This document shows, in pieces, positions 1-9,300 of a stretch of DNA of 21,572 nt. The notes under the pieces were generated by a model that saw only the letters and a list, made by a program, of their open reading frames with translations, was not told the origin of the DNA and did no database searches. This DNA is from Amoebophrya sp. AT5.2 (lineage: Eukaryota; Sar; Dinophyceae; Syndiniales; Amoebophryaceae), in the NCBI GenBank assembly GCA_005223375.1, contig RXOD01004490.1:1-21572 (forward strand), given 5' to 3'. Each line of letters begins with the position of its first letter. Position 1 is the stretch's first letter. A program made the position numbers and the translations under genes.

Positions 1-969
1 GCCGTCGGACCGCCGACGCAGATCCAGATGCAGGTGCGCGAGGCTGCTGGTGCTGGTGGTGGTGCAGCTGATGCTCACCGCAATGAAAGAAGAAGCTCGT
101 TATCTTTAATGGGCCAAAACTTCCCCCCGTACATGGCGGTAGTTGGTGACGCTGACGACGTCCCCTACGCGCCGTTGCTGGAAGGAGCTGCAGCCGCATC
201 CACTTACAGGAGTAGTTTCAGCGATGTAGTTGAACATAACGGTGGCAGTACTCGCGTCGACAGCGGCACGGTACCATCCTCGCAGCTCGAGACTCCACCA
301 GCCGCGGGCCGGCCCTCCAACGGGAACTTGTTTTGGGAGAACAGCAACACAGCAACGTCCTCCACCTTTACCGGCGTTCGTCGCGATTCTCCTGCTGATG
401 GCTCGAGCCATGTTCATGTGGACAACGTCGCGGCGGCTGGCACATTTGCGGTACCATCAAGCCGCTTTCCGCCCGCGGGGGAGTCCATCGACGAGCTGGG
501 CGCGGGCGTCTGGGCGGCACGTCATGGAAAAGCGCGCAAAAGGGGCAAAATGTCCATCGCAGACGTGCTGTCGTATCCTCATCCTGATGCGGCCGCGGCA
601 GAAGAGGTCGCCGTCCGGGAGCTTATGATGCTCTTGCTCGCCAAAGACCCGTCCACGTCCTTTCCCGACCCCGCCGAGGTCCCGGTGGAAGGCCGGGGCA
701 AGCGGAAACGCTTGGACAAAAGCTTGGCAGGTGCGAAGAACAGGGCGTCAAGGTGGAAGGACCTCGTGAGTAGCATGTTTTTGCACGGGCGCGAGCCGGA
801 CGTCGCGGACATGCTGCAAGCCGCGGTCGCGACCAATCCGAACCTCGTGCCGAGCGACGCCGGATGCGAAATGCTGATGACAAACCGGGCAGCGAAGCAC
901 CTTCTGAAAAACCTGTGGCTGGCACTGCAACACAGGCGAGAGTTGTCTCAGGAGCTGGAGTATTTTTGA
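1..969 (+). CDS. Hypothetical Ser/Ala-rich protein with nuclear-localisation-like cluster (5' end may be outside the window)
   Basis: The frame is open from base 1 to a TGA at 967-969. The first ATG is at 28 and gives 313 aa, but no stop lies upstream in frame, so this could be a later exon or a truncated gene. From the ATG, residues 1 to about 165 are low-complexity (Gly, Ala, Ser, Pro), typical of disorder. Residues from about 175 to the end look folded and helical, with a basic cluster KRKR at 225-228 that could direct nuclear import. The C-terminal 90 residues are rich in Leu, Ala and Arg and end in a bare Phe before the stop. I recognise no family. Codon choice is strongly GC-ending, as in the other convincing genes here. 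An AATAAA-like stretch lies near 1001. I am confident that it is coding and not confident about the start. Confidence 0.72.
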   Translation, partial: AVGPPTQIQMQVREAAGAGGGAADAHRNERRSSLSLMGQNFPPYMAVVGDADDVPYAPLLEGAAAASTYRSSFSDVVEHNGGSTRVDSGTVPSSQLETPPAAGRPSNGNLFWENSNTATSSTFTGVRRDSPADGSSHVHVDNVAAAGTFAVPSSRFPPAGESIDELGAGVWAARHGKARKRGKMSIADVLSYPHPDAAAAEEVAVRELMMLLLAKDPSTSFPDPAEVPVEGRGKRKRLDKSLAGAKNRASRWKDLVSSMFLHGREPDVADMLQAAVATNPNLVPSDAGCEMLMTNRAAKHLLKNLWLALQHRRELSQELEYF

Positions 970-2024
970 TCAGCGTATGCTATGTCAGTCTCTCTTATGA
1001 AATAAAAGTTAGTATATGTTTCTCATTCGTAGCCCCCCACTCGCTTTTAAAAATGAAATTGATTCGAGTTCGTAGACGTAGCGCACATGGTCGTACGAAA
1101 TAAGAAAACTAAAAATGAAATTTGCCGTGAGCACGCCTACTCGGGCAAGAGAAGTACTTCTTTTGAACTCACTCCCTTCAGCTGCAGACCACGTACACGT
1201 CGTTGATCGTCGGATGAGTCAGATTCGACTAAAAGCCATCTTACAGTCAGCAGGGGCTGACTTTCTGTTGAAAATGCAACCAAACAACGCAAAGAAGATG
1301 AAATTCGTTGGTGAGTGACACCTTGTTGACCTTTTGCGCAATCTATCTACAAAGAACTGAAAAAGCGCAGTGAGTGATTTGGCTTTAGTCGGCCAAAAAC
1401 AACCAGGGCATATAAGGTAAAGCGATTCAGAAGAAACTGCGCTTGCTCATGATCCATCCGACGATCATTGAAACAGCTTATTCCGTGTCGCCTCGACAGC
1501 AACTTACTTGTTTCCGTCATGATTTGATGTTCGTTTTCTGAGAGATGAGGACCGATGCCCACACTTTCTGAACAGAACTATGTGGTTGCGAGAGCAGTAG
1601 AGACGAGAACGCGGTGCCGACGCACCTGTTGATCCTGGTTACGTCGTCCTCGCGACAGATGGTAGTCCTAAATTCGCAATCAACAGTGCCCGCCCAAAAA
1701 CGAAAGTGGGTGTACGTGTACCTGTACCTCAAAGTGTGTCCCCTCCTGCGTGAAGGACGCTAAGTATCTATTGCTTGGTCGTGAGATGCTACAGTTACAT
1801 ACTACATAACTTTTTTTATTTTTTACGAGTGCTAGGCTTAGGCTTACTTGCTTAGTTATGATAAACTAACACGATGAAGTAGAAGATTACCTTACCTTCC
1901 TTCGCATCAAAATTTCTCGCGAAGTAAAATACTAGCCCCCTCCTGCACTGCGACTGCTGATTAGATTGATCGATTGAAGTTGACGTTGAAGAACATCGGA
2001 TCATCGGAACGCAACGTAGGGACG
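970..2024. other. Non-coding stretch with two weak transposase-like fragments
   Basis: About 1 kb without a convincing gene. The open frames are short and lack the GC-ending codon bias of the neighbouring genes. Two short translations look alike: + strand 1115-1318 and - strand 1347-1562 both contain DRRM followed by a Gln and then a Leu-rich stretch ending near an Asn. They share a perfect 13-bp inverted repeat (TGATCGTCGGATG at 1204-1216 and its complement at 1455-1467). They may be remnants of a DDE transposase of the ISAs1 kind, but this is weak. A T-run is present at 1809-1825. No RNA gene was seen. Confidence 0.5.
1204..1467. repeat. 13-bp perfect inverted repeat, arms 238 bp apart
   Basis: TGATCGTCGGATG at 1204-1216 is matched by CATCCGACGATCA at 1455-1467. 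Read outward on opposite strands, both arms encode DRRM in similar surroundings, so the repeat may be the best-preserved part of two degenerate copies of one sequence facing each other. Confidence 0.55.
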
Positions 2025-2720
2025 ATGTCTGGTTGGTTCGACAAGGCGAAGGCGTGGACTTCGGACGCGGCTTCGCGCGCCAGCGAGGCTGCGTCGAAGA
2101 CGTTGGAGAAGACGAAGGAGGCCTCCCAGAAGGCCAAGGAGATCGCGAAACAGAAGCTCGGGCGCATGGAGACCGCCGCGGAGCTTACGAAACAGCTGGA
2201 GGAAAAGGCGAGAGGCGCGAGTACGTTGACGCAAATTGCCGAGCTGCATCGGAGCTGGATCGGGATGATGAACCGCAAGGACGGCGGGCCTATGTACGTC
2301 CTGGCCATTAACGCAGAGACGGGCGAGGAAATCATCCCCACCGAAGTGTCTGGAGAATTGGACGTCCTCGGCGGGGGAACGGCACCGGGAACAGCTGGAG
2401 GAGCTCCGTCGGCGGGGAGCTCGAAAGACGTTTTGGTGCTGGAGGAGGTGGAGGGGGGCGAATCCACCGTGTCGACGGATGTTGCTAGCGGCGGCGAGAC
2501 TGGCGGTGGAGCTGCCGGAACGGCCTCGAGCGGGAGTTCCTCGAAGAAAAAAGGCATCTTTGGAAAAATCTCTTCAGTGGTCAGCAGAAAGAGCGGGTCA
2601 GCCGTCGAGGACGCAAAAGCAGACCCAAACCGAAGACTGCTGTCCTTCAAACAGGTGCAATTTCTATTTCAACGTTTCGTTTTTAATAAATTTTATTTTT
2701 GTTCTCTTCAGCGAGCGTGA
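2025..2720 (+). CDS. Small protein with Ala/Lys-rich amphipathic helix (join 2025-2654, 2712-2720)
   Basis: Translation starts at the ATG at 2025. The frame is open further upstream to 1974, but that start would be TTG. Residues 5-65 form a continuous helix dominated by Ala, Lys, Glu and Ser with short repeated patterns (AASRASEAASKTLEKTKEASQKAKE), resembling LEA-type or apolipoprotein-type amphipathic helices. Residues 85-105 (around GPMYVLAINAETGEE) look like a small beta unit. A Gly/Ala/Ser linker follows, then a basic end (SSSKKKGIFGK, about 171-181). After AAACAG at 2654 there is a GT...CAG stretch of 57 nt with a T-rich 3' end. Splicing it gives 212 aa and reading through gives 231, both ending at the same TGA. 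I do not recognise the family. A role at membranes or in stress protection is only a guess from the helix. Confidence 0.7.
   Translation: MSGWFDKAKAWTSDAASRASEAASKTLEKTKEASQKAKEIAKQKLGRMETAAELTKQLEEKARGASTLTQIAELHRSWIGMMNRKDGGPMYVLAINAETGEEIIPTEVSGELDVLGGGTAPGTAGGAPSAGSSKDVLVLEEVEGGESTVSTDVASGGETGGGAAGTASSGSSSKKKGIFGKISSVVSRKSGSAVEDAKADPNRRLLSFKQVQFLFQRFVFNKFYFCSLQRA
2655..2711 (+). other. Inferred 57-nt intron, phase 0
   Basis: The donor CAG|GTGCAA and the acceptor TCTCTTCAG bound an AT-rich stretch with T-runs, inside otherwise GC-rich coding sequence. Its length is a multiple of three and it contains no in-frame stop, so retention would also be tolerated. AGs at 2730 and 2739 are alternative acceptors that would change the last residues. 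Confidence 0.5.
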
Positions 2721-3714
2721 TTATTTCAGCTTCTTTAGCAGACAAGCCACAGTCGCAGTCCGTCGAATCATATCGATAGTTGGCACTGAAACATCTGGAG
2801 CTCGAAAACCATCAGCAAAGACAAACCAAAGAGAAACGAAAAATCTCAAATTGGCAAATTTGAGCCCGCAGCGAATGGATTTGGATGCATTTGGGAAGCG
2901 ACCGGAGATTCCGCATTTCCGTTGACAAAGCTTGGAGAAACGCAGCGTCAGGGCCTGTCTGCTGCAAAAGAAAGATACTGCTTTGTTTGTTTGCATTGCT
3001 TTGATTAGGCTGGTGTTTGCGTTTCACAGAATCCTTCGCAGGCTCGGTATCAGTTAATGTCTCAAGCTTAGTAACAGCTTCTGCGATGCATATGAAAACG
3101 ATATCTAGTTTTATCCTTGCTGTCATAGCTTTCGCATTGATTTCAGAGAATGTCGCACGACACTACCACAGGTGATCGCTCCGCAAGCTGTATACAGACT
3201 TTCGCAGAGCGCCGCGAGATACTCGAATCCGGTGGTGCATACGCGGCTCCATCTGGGAAGCAAGGGGCTGGCGGGACGTTGTTGGCGGCATCCATGTTAT
3301 GCGATGCATGTACTGCAGTGATGAAGCATACGCATAGAAATACTCGATCGCAACGCAGCTAGCAGGCCCCCGCGAATAATGAATCAAGTCATTCCTGCTG
3401 TGTTTCGCATTTCTGTTGTGTTCGCGAAAGGCAGGTGGAGTGTCGCGCGCCAATGAATCGTAAACGAAGCGAAAGCGTGAGGGCGTCAAACGGGAATCTG
3501 ATTTAGATTCTGTTTCAAATATTTCGAGAGCAAGCGGCGTGAAGCATTTAGCGCGACGAGAATCTCAAATGGAGGTTTGCGCCGGGAAAGGAAAAATCTA
3601 AACTAAGCCATATGCTGGGTGAATAAGAAAGATTGGCCTAGTAGTACTAGCCGCAGTGCCAATTGAGTAGGTCGATCCGTCGACTGCGTTTATGGCTCTT
3701 TAAACGCAAGCACA
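2721..3714. other. Non-coding stretch, no gene seen
   Basis: About 1 kb with only short open frames that lack coding-like codon choice. It holds small palindromes: GAATCT...AGATTC at 3494-3510 and CTAGTAGTACTAG at 3638-3650. The second lies about 65 bp before the next ATG. No RNA gene or mobile element could be recognised. Confidence 0.45.
3638..3650. repeat. 13-bp palindrome upstream of the 3715 gene
   Basis: CTAGTA-G-TACTAG is perfectly symmetric around one base, with GG and CC just outside. Its position 65 bp before the candidate start codon would suit a dimeric protein-binding site, but nothing else supports that. Confidence 0.35.
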
Positions 3715-5461
3715 ATGTATTCCCGCGAGGACAGCACTCCTTCCCGCAAGCGCTGTGCCCCTGCAGAAGGCGCGAACAGCGAGCCGATGCTTTCCTCTTC
3801 GTCGTGCTGGCAGGATTCGAGAGGGCAGCAGCGTGATGGCCTAGAATGCGTTTCGCGCGGCGAGGTCGTGCGGCGTGGGGCTGGGATGCTCGAAAACGGC
3901 GAGGGACGCGCGGCGAGGTCGTGCGGCGTGGGACACGAAAACGGCCAGAAGGTACAGCCTGGCTTTATCAACTTATGGCAAAGTTAGCACTTCAGGCATG
4001 AGTTTTACTTTTCGCATTGCGTTTGTTGGCAGTTGTTTGAAGCTGCGTCTCTCACTTGAGTTGGAAACGATTTTGCAAAGCTTGTGCCGACAAAGATAAT
4101 TTCCACACTTAAATGGATTGCGCCAGGTTGTTCATGGCGCAACTGCTGGAAAGCCTACTCGGACACGCATTCTCTCTGCGAATTACTGGCAGCTGCAGTC
4201 GCAGAAGGCCGCGATCTGTACCCGAAACCCCGAGCAGGCCTCGTCTTCTTCGTCCCCTCGATGCGACACGATGGAAGCGTGGGAAAACTGGGCGGCCGAA
4301 GCGCGCGCGCCGTACGATGAAGACACGACTCTGAAGTGCGCGGGCCTCATCGCCTCATCAATTGCAGGAAACAGCAAGAAGGAGAACGCGCGCAAGTGGG
4401 AGCGTCTCCTTCTCAGCGGCTCAGAAAATTCAGACCGCGACGAGTCACCGAGACTACAGCAGCATCGCGCCCCGATGAAACGCCGAGACTCAAACAAAAT
4501 CAAACCAAGAGCTGCACGTCGTAAAGTCACGTTCGCGCCCGACGAAAACGAAAACCGTCTCGAGCTGGACGATATTGATGACGGTTTGTCGCCGATAAGC
4601 ATGTCACAGTCGACGGCCATTCCGTTCTCATCGCCTTCGCGTGAAAGCAGTAGTAGCAGGCCAAGCACGACTCCAAGCAGCTCCAAAAAGCCATCGCTCA
4701 ACAGGTGGCTGACTGGTGGCGCCGCTCTTCAGACGCCGGCGCGGAAAGATTGCGCGAAAACAAAAGGCGACGTGAAACACAAGACCCCCGCTACCGAGCC
4801 TCGTACAGGGTCAGGAAACCGGAAGCCGCGCGGAAAAGGAAAGAACAAGAGCTTCATGCCGCTAACGAAATTCAGCAGGTGTGCGTACGCAATGATGAAA
4901 CTCGCGTGGATGAAAAAGTCGAAGGGACAGGCGGAGCCGAACGCGACGAAGAAAAAGACGAAGCTGCTTTCACACGAAACTTCTGGCAATGGCGTTTCTA
5001 TTCCTCCGCCGGCGATGAAATTTCTTCAGCAGATCACCGAAGCATATGTGGTTGACCAGATTCAAACCGGCCGGAAAATTCGCGAGCGAGTCAAAGCGGG
5101 GAAAACCATGGCGGCGGATTTGATCGGGGAGGGAGAAGCAAAGAACTTCGTCCTGGATAACTCGAAAGAAGATGGCTGCGCGGCGCTCCTGGATGTGTCT
5201 TCCGATTCGGATGACAGCAGCAGCGACGACGCTGCGAGCGATTTGGAGATGGAGTTGGAGAAGGACAAACCAGAAAGTGACGCGATTGACGACGAGATTT
5301 TTGAAACGAAAGTGCGAGGCAAGAGTTTCGCCAGCATGCTGAACGCTGCAGTGGTGGAGCATAATATCAAGCATGCAGATTTGTTTGATCAATTGGATTT
5401 CATGGGGGACGAGAAAGCCACGCAATCTGCACCGACTGACCAATCCGAAAAATACACTTGA
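3715..5461 (+). CDS. Ser-rich, acidic, probably nuclear protein (join 3715-3951, about 4205-5461)
   Basis: The main exon is the open frame ending at TGA 5459-5461. Its first ATG is at 4271 (MEAWENWAAEAR, 396 aa), but the frame is open upstream without an ATG, which suggests a 5' exon. The frame from the ATG at 3715 reaches AAG|GTACAG at 3951 in phase 0. CAGs ending at 4198 and 4204 follow a pyrimidine run and restore the main frame in phase 0, giving about 497 aa. The protein has basic patches (for example KIKPRAARRKV), many Ser runs, a Lys-rich middle and an acidic Asp/Ser tract encoded at about 5200-5300, followed by a helical end (FASMLNAAVVEHNIKHADLFDQLDFMGD). No family is recognised. A nuclear location is inferred from composition. 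Exon 1 is the doubtful part because it contains a frame-changing tandem duplication (3854-3932). Confidence 0.65.
3854..3932. repeat. Tandem duplication, 53-bp period
   Basis: A 26-bp block beginning CGCGCGGCGAGGTCGTGCGG occurs at 3854-3879 and again, identical, at 3907-3932. Each copy is followed by CGAAAACGGC, with a 12-bp difference in the spacing. The period is not a multiple of three, so the two copies are read in different frames in the proposed exon. Confidence 0.85.
3952..4204 (+). other. Inferred intron of the 3715 gene, phase 0
   Basis: The donor is AAG|GTACAG. The acceptor is one of CAG 4198, CAG 4204 or, less likely, CCAG 4126; all three keep the same phase. The interior is AT-richer than both flanks and has stops in the main-exon frame before 4118. 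Confidence 0.4.
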
Positions 5462-6339
5462 TATTCTTGAGCAAAGACTGGGAGACCGTTTTATTTTTTT
5501 GCCGAGTCAAAGCATATGCCCGCAGCAATGAATTGCTCATGGCGGCGAGGCTTGGGCGTTTTATTTTTTTGCTAGAAAGAGCAACGCAAGTGAACAGCTC
5601 GATAAAGCGTGCTTTCAAAAGCTACGACCCATAGCAGCCTTGTGCTGGCGAAGTCATATTCTTGCAGGTCAGACACTTTTTTCAGTTGATAATTTTTTTG
5701 GTTAGAAATCGCGGGAGCAAATTCAAGTGCAGCGAAACGAGCCAGTTCAAGTGTCACGGCGCAGAATCTGGTTTGCCATGGTGAATTCTGTCTGTTAGTG
5801 TTTGCGTGACTTGTTGCGATTCGTCAAAGCTATTGTCAGGCCCAGGCTGGTGCGCGTTCGTATTTGCATCTTTGTCATCGTGACGGTGTGTCACAGGCGT
5901 CCATGGCAATTCGTGCGTTCGGATGCTGGGAGCGAAAATCAAATCAGCGTCGGGGCATCAGATCAAAGGGGACAAGCAAACAGGCAAACCGATCCAGAGC
6001 TCGTGCTCGACAATATTGATAGTGGTGGGCGGCAAGCATTAGTAGCTATAGAAAGTAACGGCAACCCCAACCCCATCCAAGCTTATGCATTTGCCGGAAC
6101 CCGTGCGAAGCTACTGCAAAAAGACCACGGCTCGTGTAATTGATGACGCTAAATGTAAATCATGCTACGTCACTTCTTTGGTTTTACGTGCTGCATTCAT
6201 TGCTAGTTTTTTTTTTGCGCCTGTAACTGCTGCTGAGTTTGGGAATCGATTTGATTTTGAATCTAGTTATTAGTCGCTATCGTTTGATTTTGATTTGGTT
6301 TTACTTTTACTTTTGATTTTGGTTTTGATTTGATTTTGA
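5462..6339. other. Non-coding stretch with T-rich repeats
   Basis: No convincing gene. A 16-bp direct repeat CGTTTTATTTTTTTGC lies just after the stop of the preceding gene (5487-5502 and 5557-5572). The last 90 bases are a T/G/A tract of TTTTGATTT-like words running up to the start codon at 6340. No clear terminal inverted repeat or target duplication for the downstream transposase-like gene could be found by eye. Confidence 0.5.
5487..5572. repeat. 16-bp direct repeat after the 5461 stop
   Basis: CGTTTTATTTTTTTGC is identical at 5487-5502 and 5557-5572, 70 bp apart. It lies 26 bp past the stop codon, so it may belong to the 3' untranslated or termination region. Confidence 0.7.
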
Positions 6340-6341
6340 AT
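6248..6341. repeat. 15-bp direct repeat and T-rich tract at the start of the giant gene
   Basis: GATTTGATTTTGAAT is present at 6248-6262 and 6327-6341. The second copy contains the first two bases of the ATG at 6340. Between them is a run of TTTTGATTT/TTTTACTTTT words. The tract may be a 5' untranslated or promoter region; runs of T are known in dinoflagellate promoters, but assigning that role here is inference. Confidence 0.7.
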
Positions 6342-9300
6342 GCCGCCGAGGAAGAAGCTCAAGAACAACCCGTCGGCGACGGGTCCTCCTACCGCAGCCT
6401 GCTCCGGCTTCGGAGGCAACGGCGCGGTAGCAGCTGCGAAAGATCTTGGCCTCGGAACCTTCAGCAAGGCAGCTGTGAACAGATACAAGCGCCGCCGCGA
6501 AAAAGCAAATGCTAACCGCTCCCTGGGGGCCTCCGAGGTCTCCGCAAACCGAGACCCGAAGCGGCAGAAGATAAACACTTCCAACGCGGTGCCGGAAGCT
6601 GCCCGGCCTGCGAGAGCAGCGCTCGAGGCGATACGAGCGAAAAAAGCTGCAGGAAAACTCTTTTCCAGCTCGAGCAGCAGTGCATCTTCTTCATTTGTAG
6701 TCGGCGCCGCGCTTCGATCTTCCAACAATGCCGAGGGAAACTCGTCGTCGTCCGCCGGACTCTCGGCTTCGCAGGCTGCGACGACGTGGACGAAAACCGA
6801 CACAGCAAAGCGGATTCCTTCGAAGGAGTGGGATTTGGAGGCACTGAAACAGCAACTACCGGAAAAAACGCAGGAGGTGTTGGGGCAATGGTTTGCAAAC
6901 AAAAGGCAACACTGGTACGTGGAAACGGCCGGAGAAGACAAGCAAAAGATTAACATCGAAGAGCTTGCTTCAGATTTTGCGGTAGAGGGGTCGCCTGTTG
7001 CTTTCAGCGAGGCCTTGGCCAGCTCCTCCCAGTGCAGACACGTAGTCCTCCGTCTCGAGATGGACGCAACAAGCAGGGAGACGCGGGGGCGGGATCGAAG
7101 AGTAAATCGAAGCGCCAAGTGGCTCGCTTCGCTTTTGAGCGGGTGGTTTAGTAACCATAAGGCGTCTCCGAAGTTCTGGCCGCGCTTCACGTACCTCCCG
7201 ACGCCTCTGCTGAACCTGATCCCCGGAAAGGATCTACCAGACGACCTCACTCCAACGGAGCGGATCGCCCGCATCGCAGTCGAGATGATTTGGCCGTACC
7301 TGGCACAACTACCGAAAGGGACCAGCGTCACAACAATCTTCGCCGGCGACGCAGCAGAGTCAGCGAGTATCACCACGGTTCTCGCGCTCCTGGACGCCCG
7401 GGTGCGAAAAGAACGACCAGACTTAATTTTTTTGCCATGGGCAGTCCGGTGTACCGTACACCAAGCCACCATCGCAGGTGAGGAAGCAGCGGGCCTGTTT
7501 TGTACTCTTACCGGATCGGACGTCAAAATTTTCCAGAACAAATTGTGCCTGCAGGTGTTGCAGAAACGCAAGCAGGGGGATAAGTACTACAAACTCGTCA
7601 CGCAGCAAGCGGAGCAGAGCGTTCACGCGATGGAGGACGAAGCAGAACGGAACCAGCGACAGGAAAGCGTTGCAGAGTACCAGACGTTCCTAAAGGACAT
7701 GGGCTGCAAGGACGCCGCTAAGAATTTCCAGGGTGCCGTTCCAGTGGTCGAGGAGTGCACAACAGATGACGGCGAAGCGGCAGAGCTACACAGCGTGCGG
7801 GCCGCTTTCGAAAACATGATCAACAAGGTTCGGGAAGGCTGGCAGAAGTTGTACCAGAAGCTGCGCGAACCTCGCTTCAGCCGGTGGCTGACTTTCGGCC
7901 CCGCCGCCAGACGGGAAGCAGTTCACGAGTCGCTAAACTCGATCGGCAACATCTCGACGCGCAAACCATGGTTCTTCACGCAGGAAGAATGGAGAGAATT
8001 TAAACAAAATCCTCAGCTGGACACAAGGTTTTGCATACAGAAACTGCTGCTGGGCCACTTGTTCCGGCCTTTGGATACGGTCGTGGAGCGCATTCTTTCC
8101 CTTGCAGGGTCGTCATCTTCAACCACCGAAATCAGCAGGCTAGCCGACAAGGCGTTTCGCGGGGGATCCGACACCCTGTTGGACAAGCTCCGCATTCGTT
8201 CCCAGATGCGGTTTGCAACGATGTTTTCGAAGAGCATGACAGACGCCGACAAGGAAGCAATGCGCGTCGACACGTACATCGCTCTGCTGGCGGCGGCTGC
8301 TAGTTTCCAGTGGCGGATTACAAGCGGATGTAGGGACATTCACGACGTTCTGCTCGAGGAGTTCCGCGCTGCACAAATCAAGGACGACCCCAGCAAGAAC
8401 TTCACGCCGCAGTCCGACCCCTACTTTCACCGAAAGCAGGCAATGCAAAAGATTTTGTCGTACGGTTCCGCAAAGAAGAAGCTTCCGAACGAACCGGGGT
8501 CCGTCTGCTTGATTAGCATCATCACCACACTGAAAGACCTGCCGCTGTTGAAGGCCATCGAGTATTTCTCGGAGCTTAGTGCCTGTCTTGTGCTTAGCCC
8601 GTCGCACCAGGCAGGGGTGGAACGATTGATCGCACTGGCGAAGCACGAGCAGCAGGGGTGCTTTCACAACCATCGCGGCCAGGCCAGACTGGCTGCTGCG
8701 GTCACAAGACGGAAAACAGGCAACGCTTGGGGAGTGGCCAAGGTCTACGAGGCGGAAGGCAGTGATGAAGAGATGGAGATGGAGGATGAAAGTGAATTAG
8801 CGGGGAGCTCCTTGCAAGGCGGTTCAAAGAGCAGTGAGATCGACGGCGAGGTAGCTTTTGCAGATTTGGTCTCCGAGGCGGACAGGAAGTTGTTGGAAAT
8901 GAAAATATCTCCGAGCTACTACTCGGAGTATTTGAGTGCGGAAAAACGGCTGACGCCTTTCCAAGGGCACGAGGCGGGTTCGAAAGTGCAGCTTGATTTC
9001 GAGGAACGGACAGGGCTGCAGGCTGTCGCCGACGAGCGAAAGAAAAGGCGGCTACAACTTCTTGAGGCGCAAGCGGAGTACAACAAAAAGCAGGAAGCAG
9101 CCCGGACCGACGCACAGTTGCGGCGCAAGCGGCGCGCCAAACTGCAGTTGAAGTTTTTCGAACGTCTGCGGCGGTACGTTTATCACAAGTTTACGCTGGG
9201 CGGAAAAATCGGCGGCGGAAAAAACACCGTCGAAGGCGGGTGGACGTACAAGGAGCGGAAAGCGGATCTGGCGGAGCGGCTCTACACCGCAAGCGTGCCC

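Noticed and set aside
3150..3362. 70-aa + frame after a TTTCAG
   Set aside because: It has no homology that I recognise and no codon bias, and no partner exon with matching phase was found.
6270..7571. 433-aa open frame on the - strand
   Set aside because: It lies opposite the strongly coding + frame of the giant gene, is dominated by Ser, Arg and Ala as expected of a shadow, and runs into the T-rich leader as a Lys/Ser repeat.
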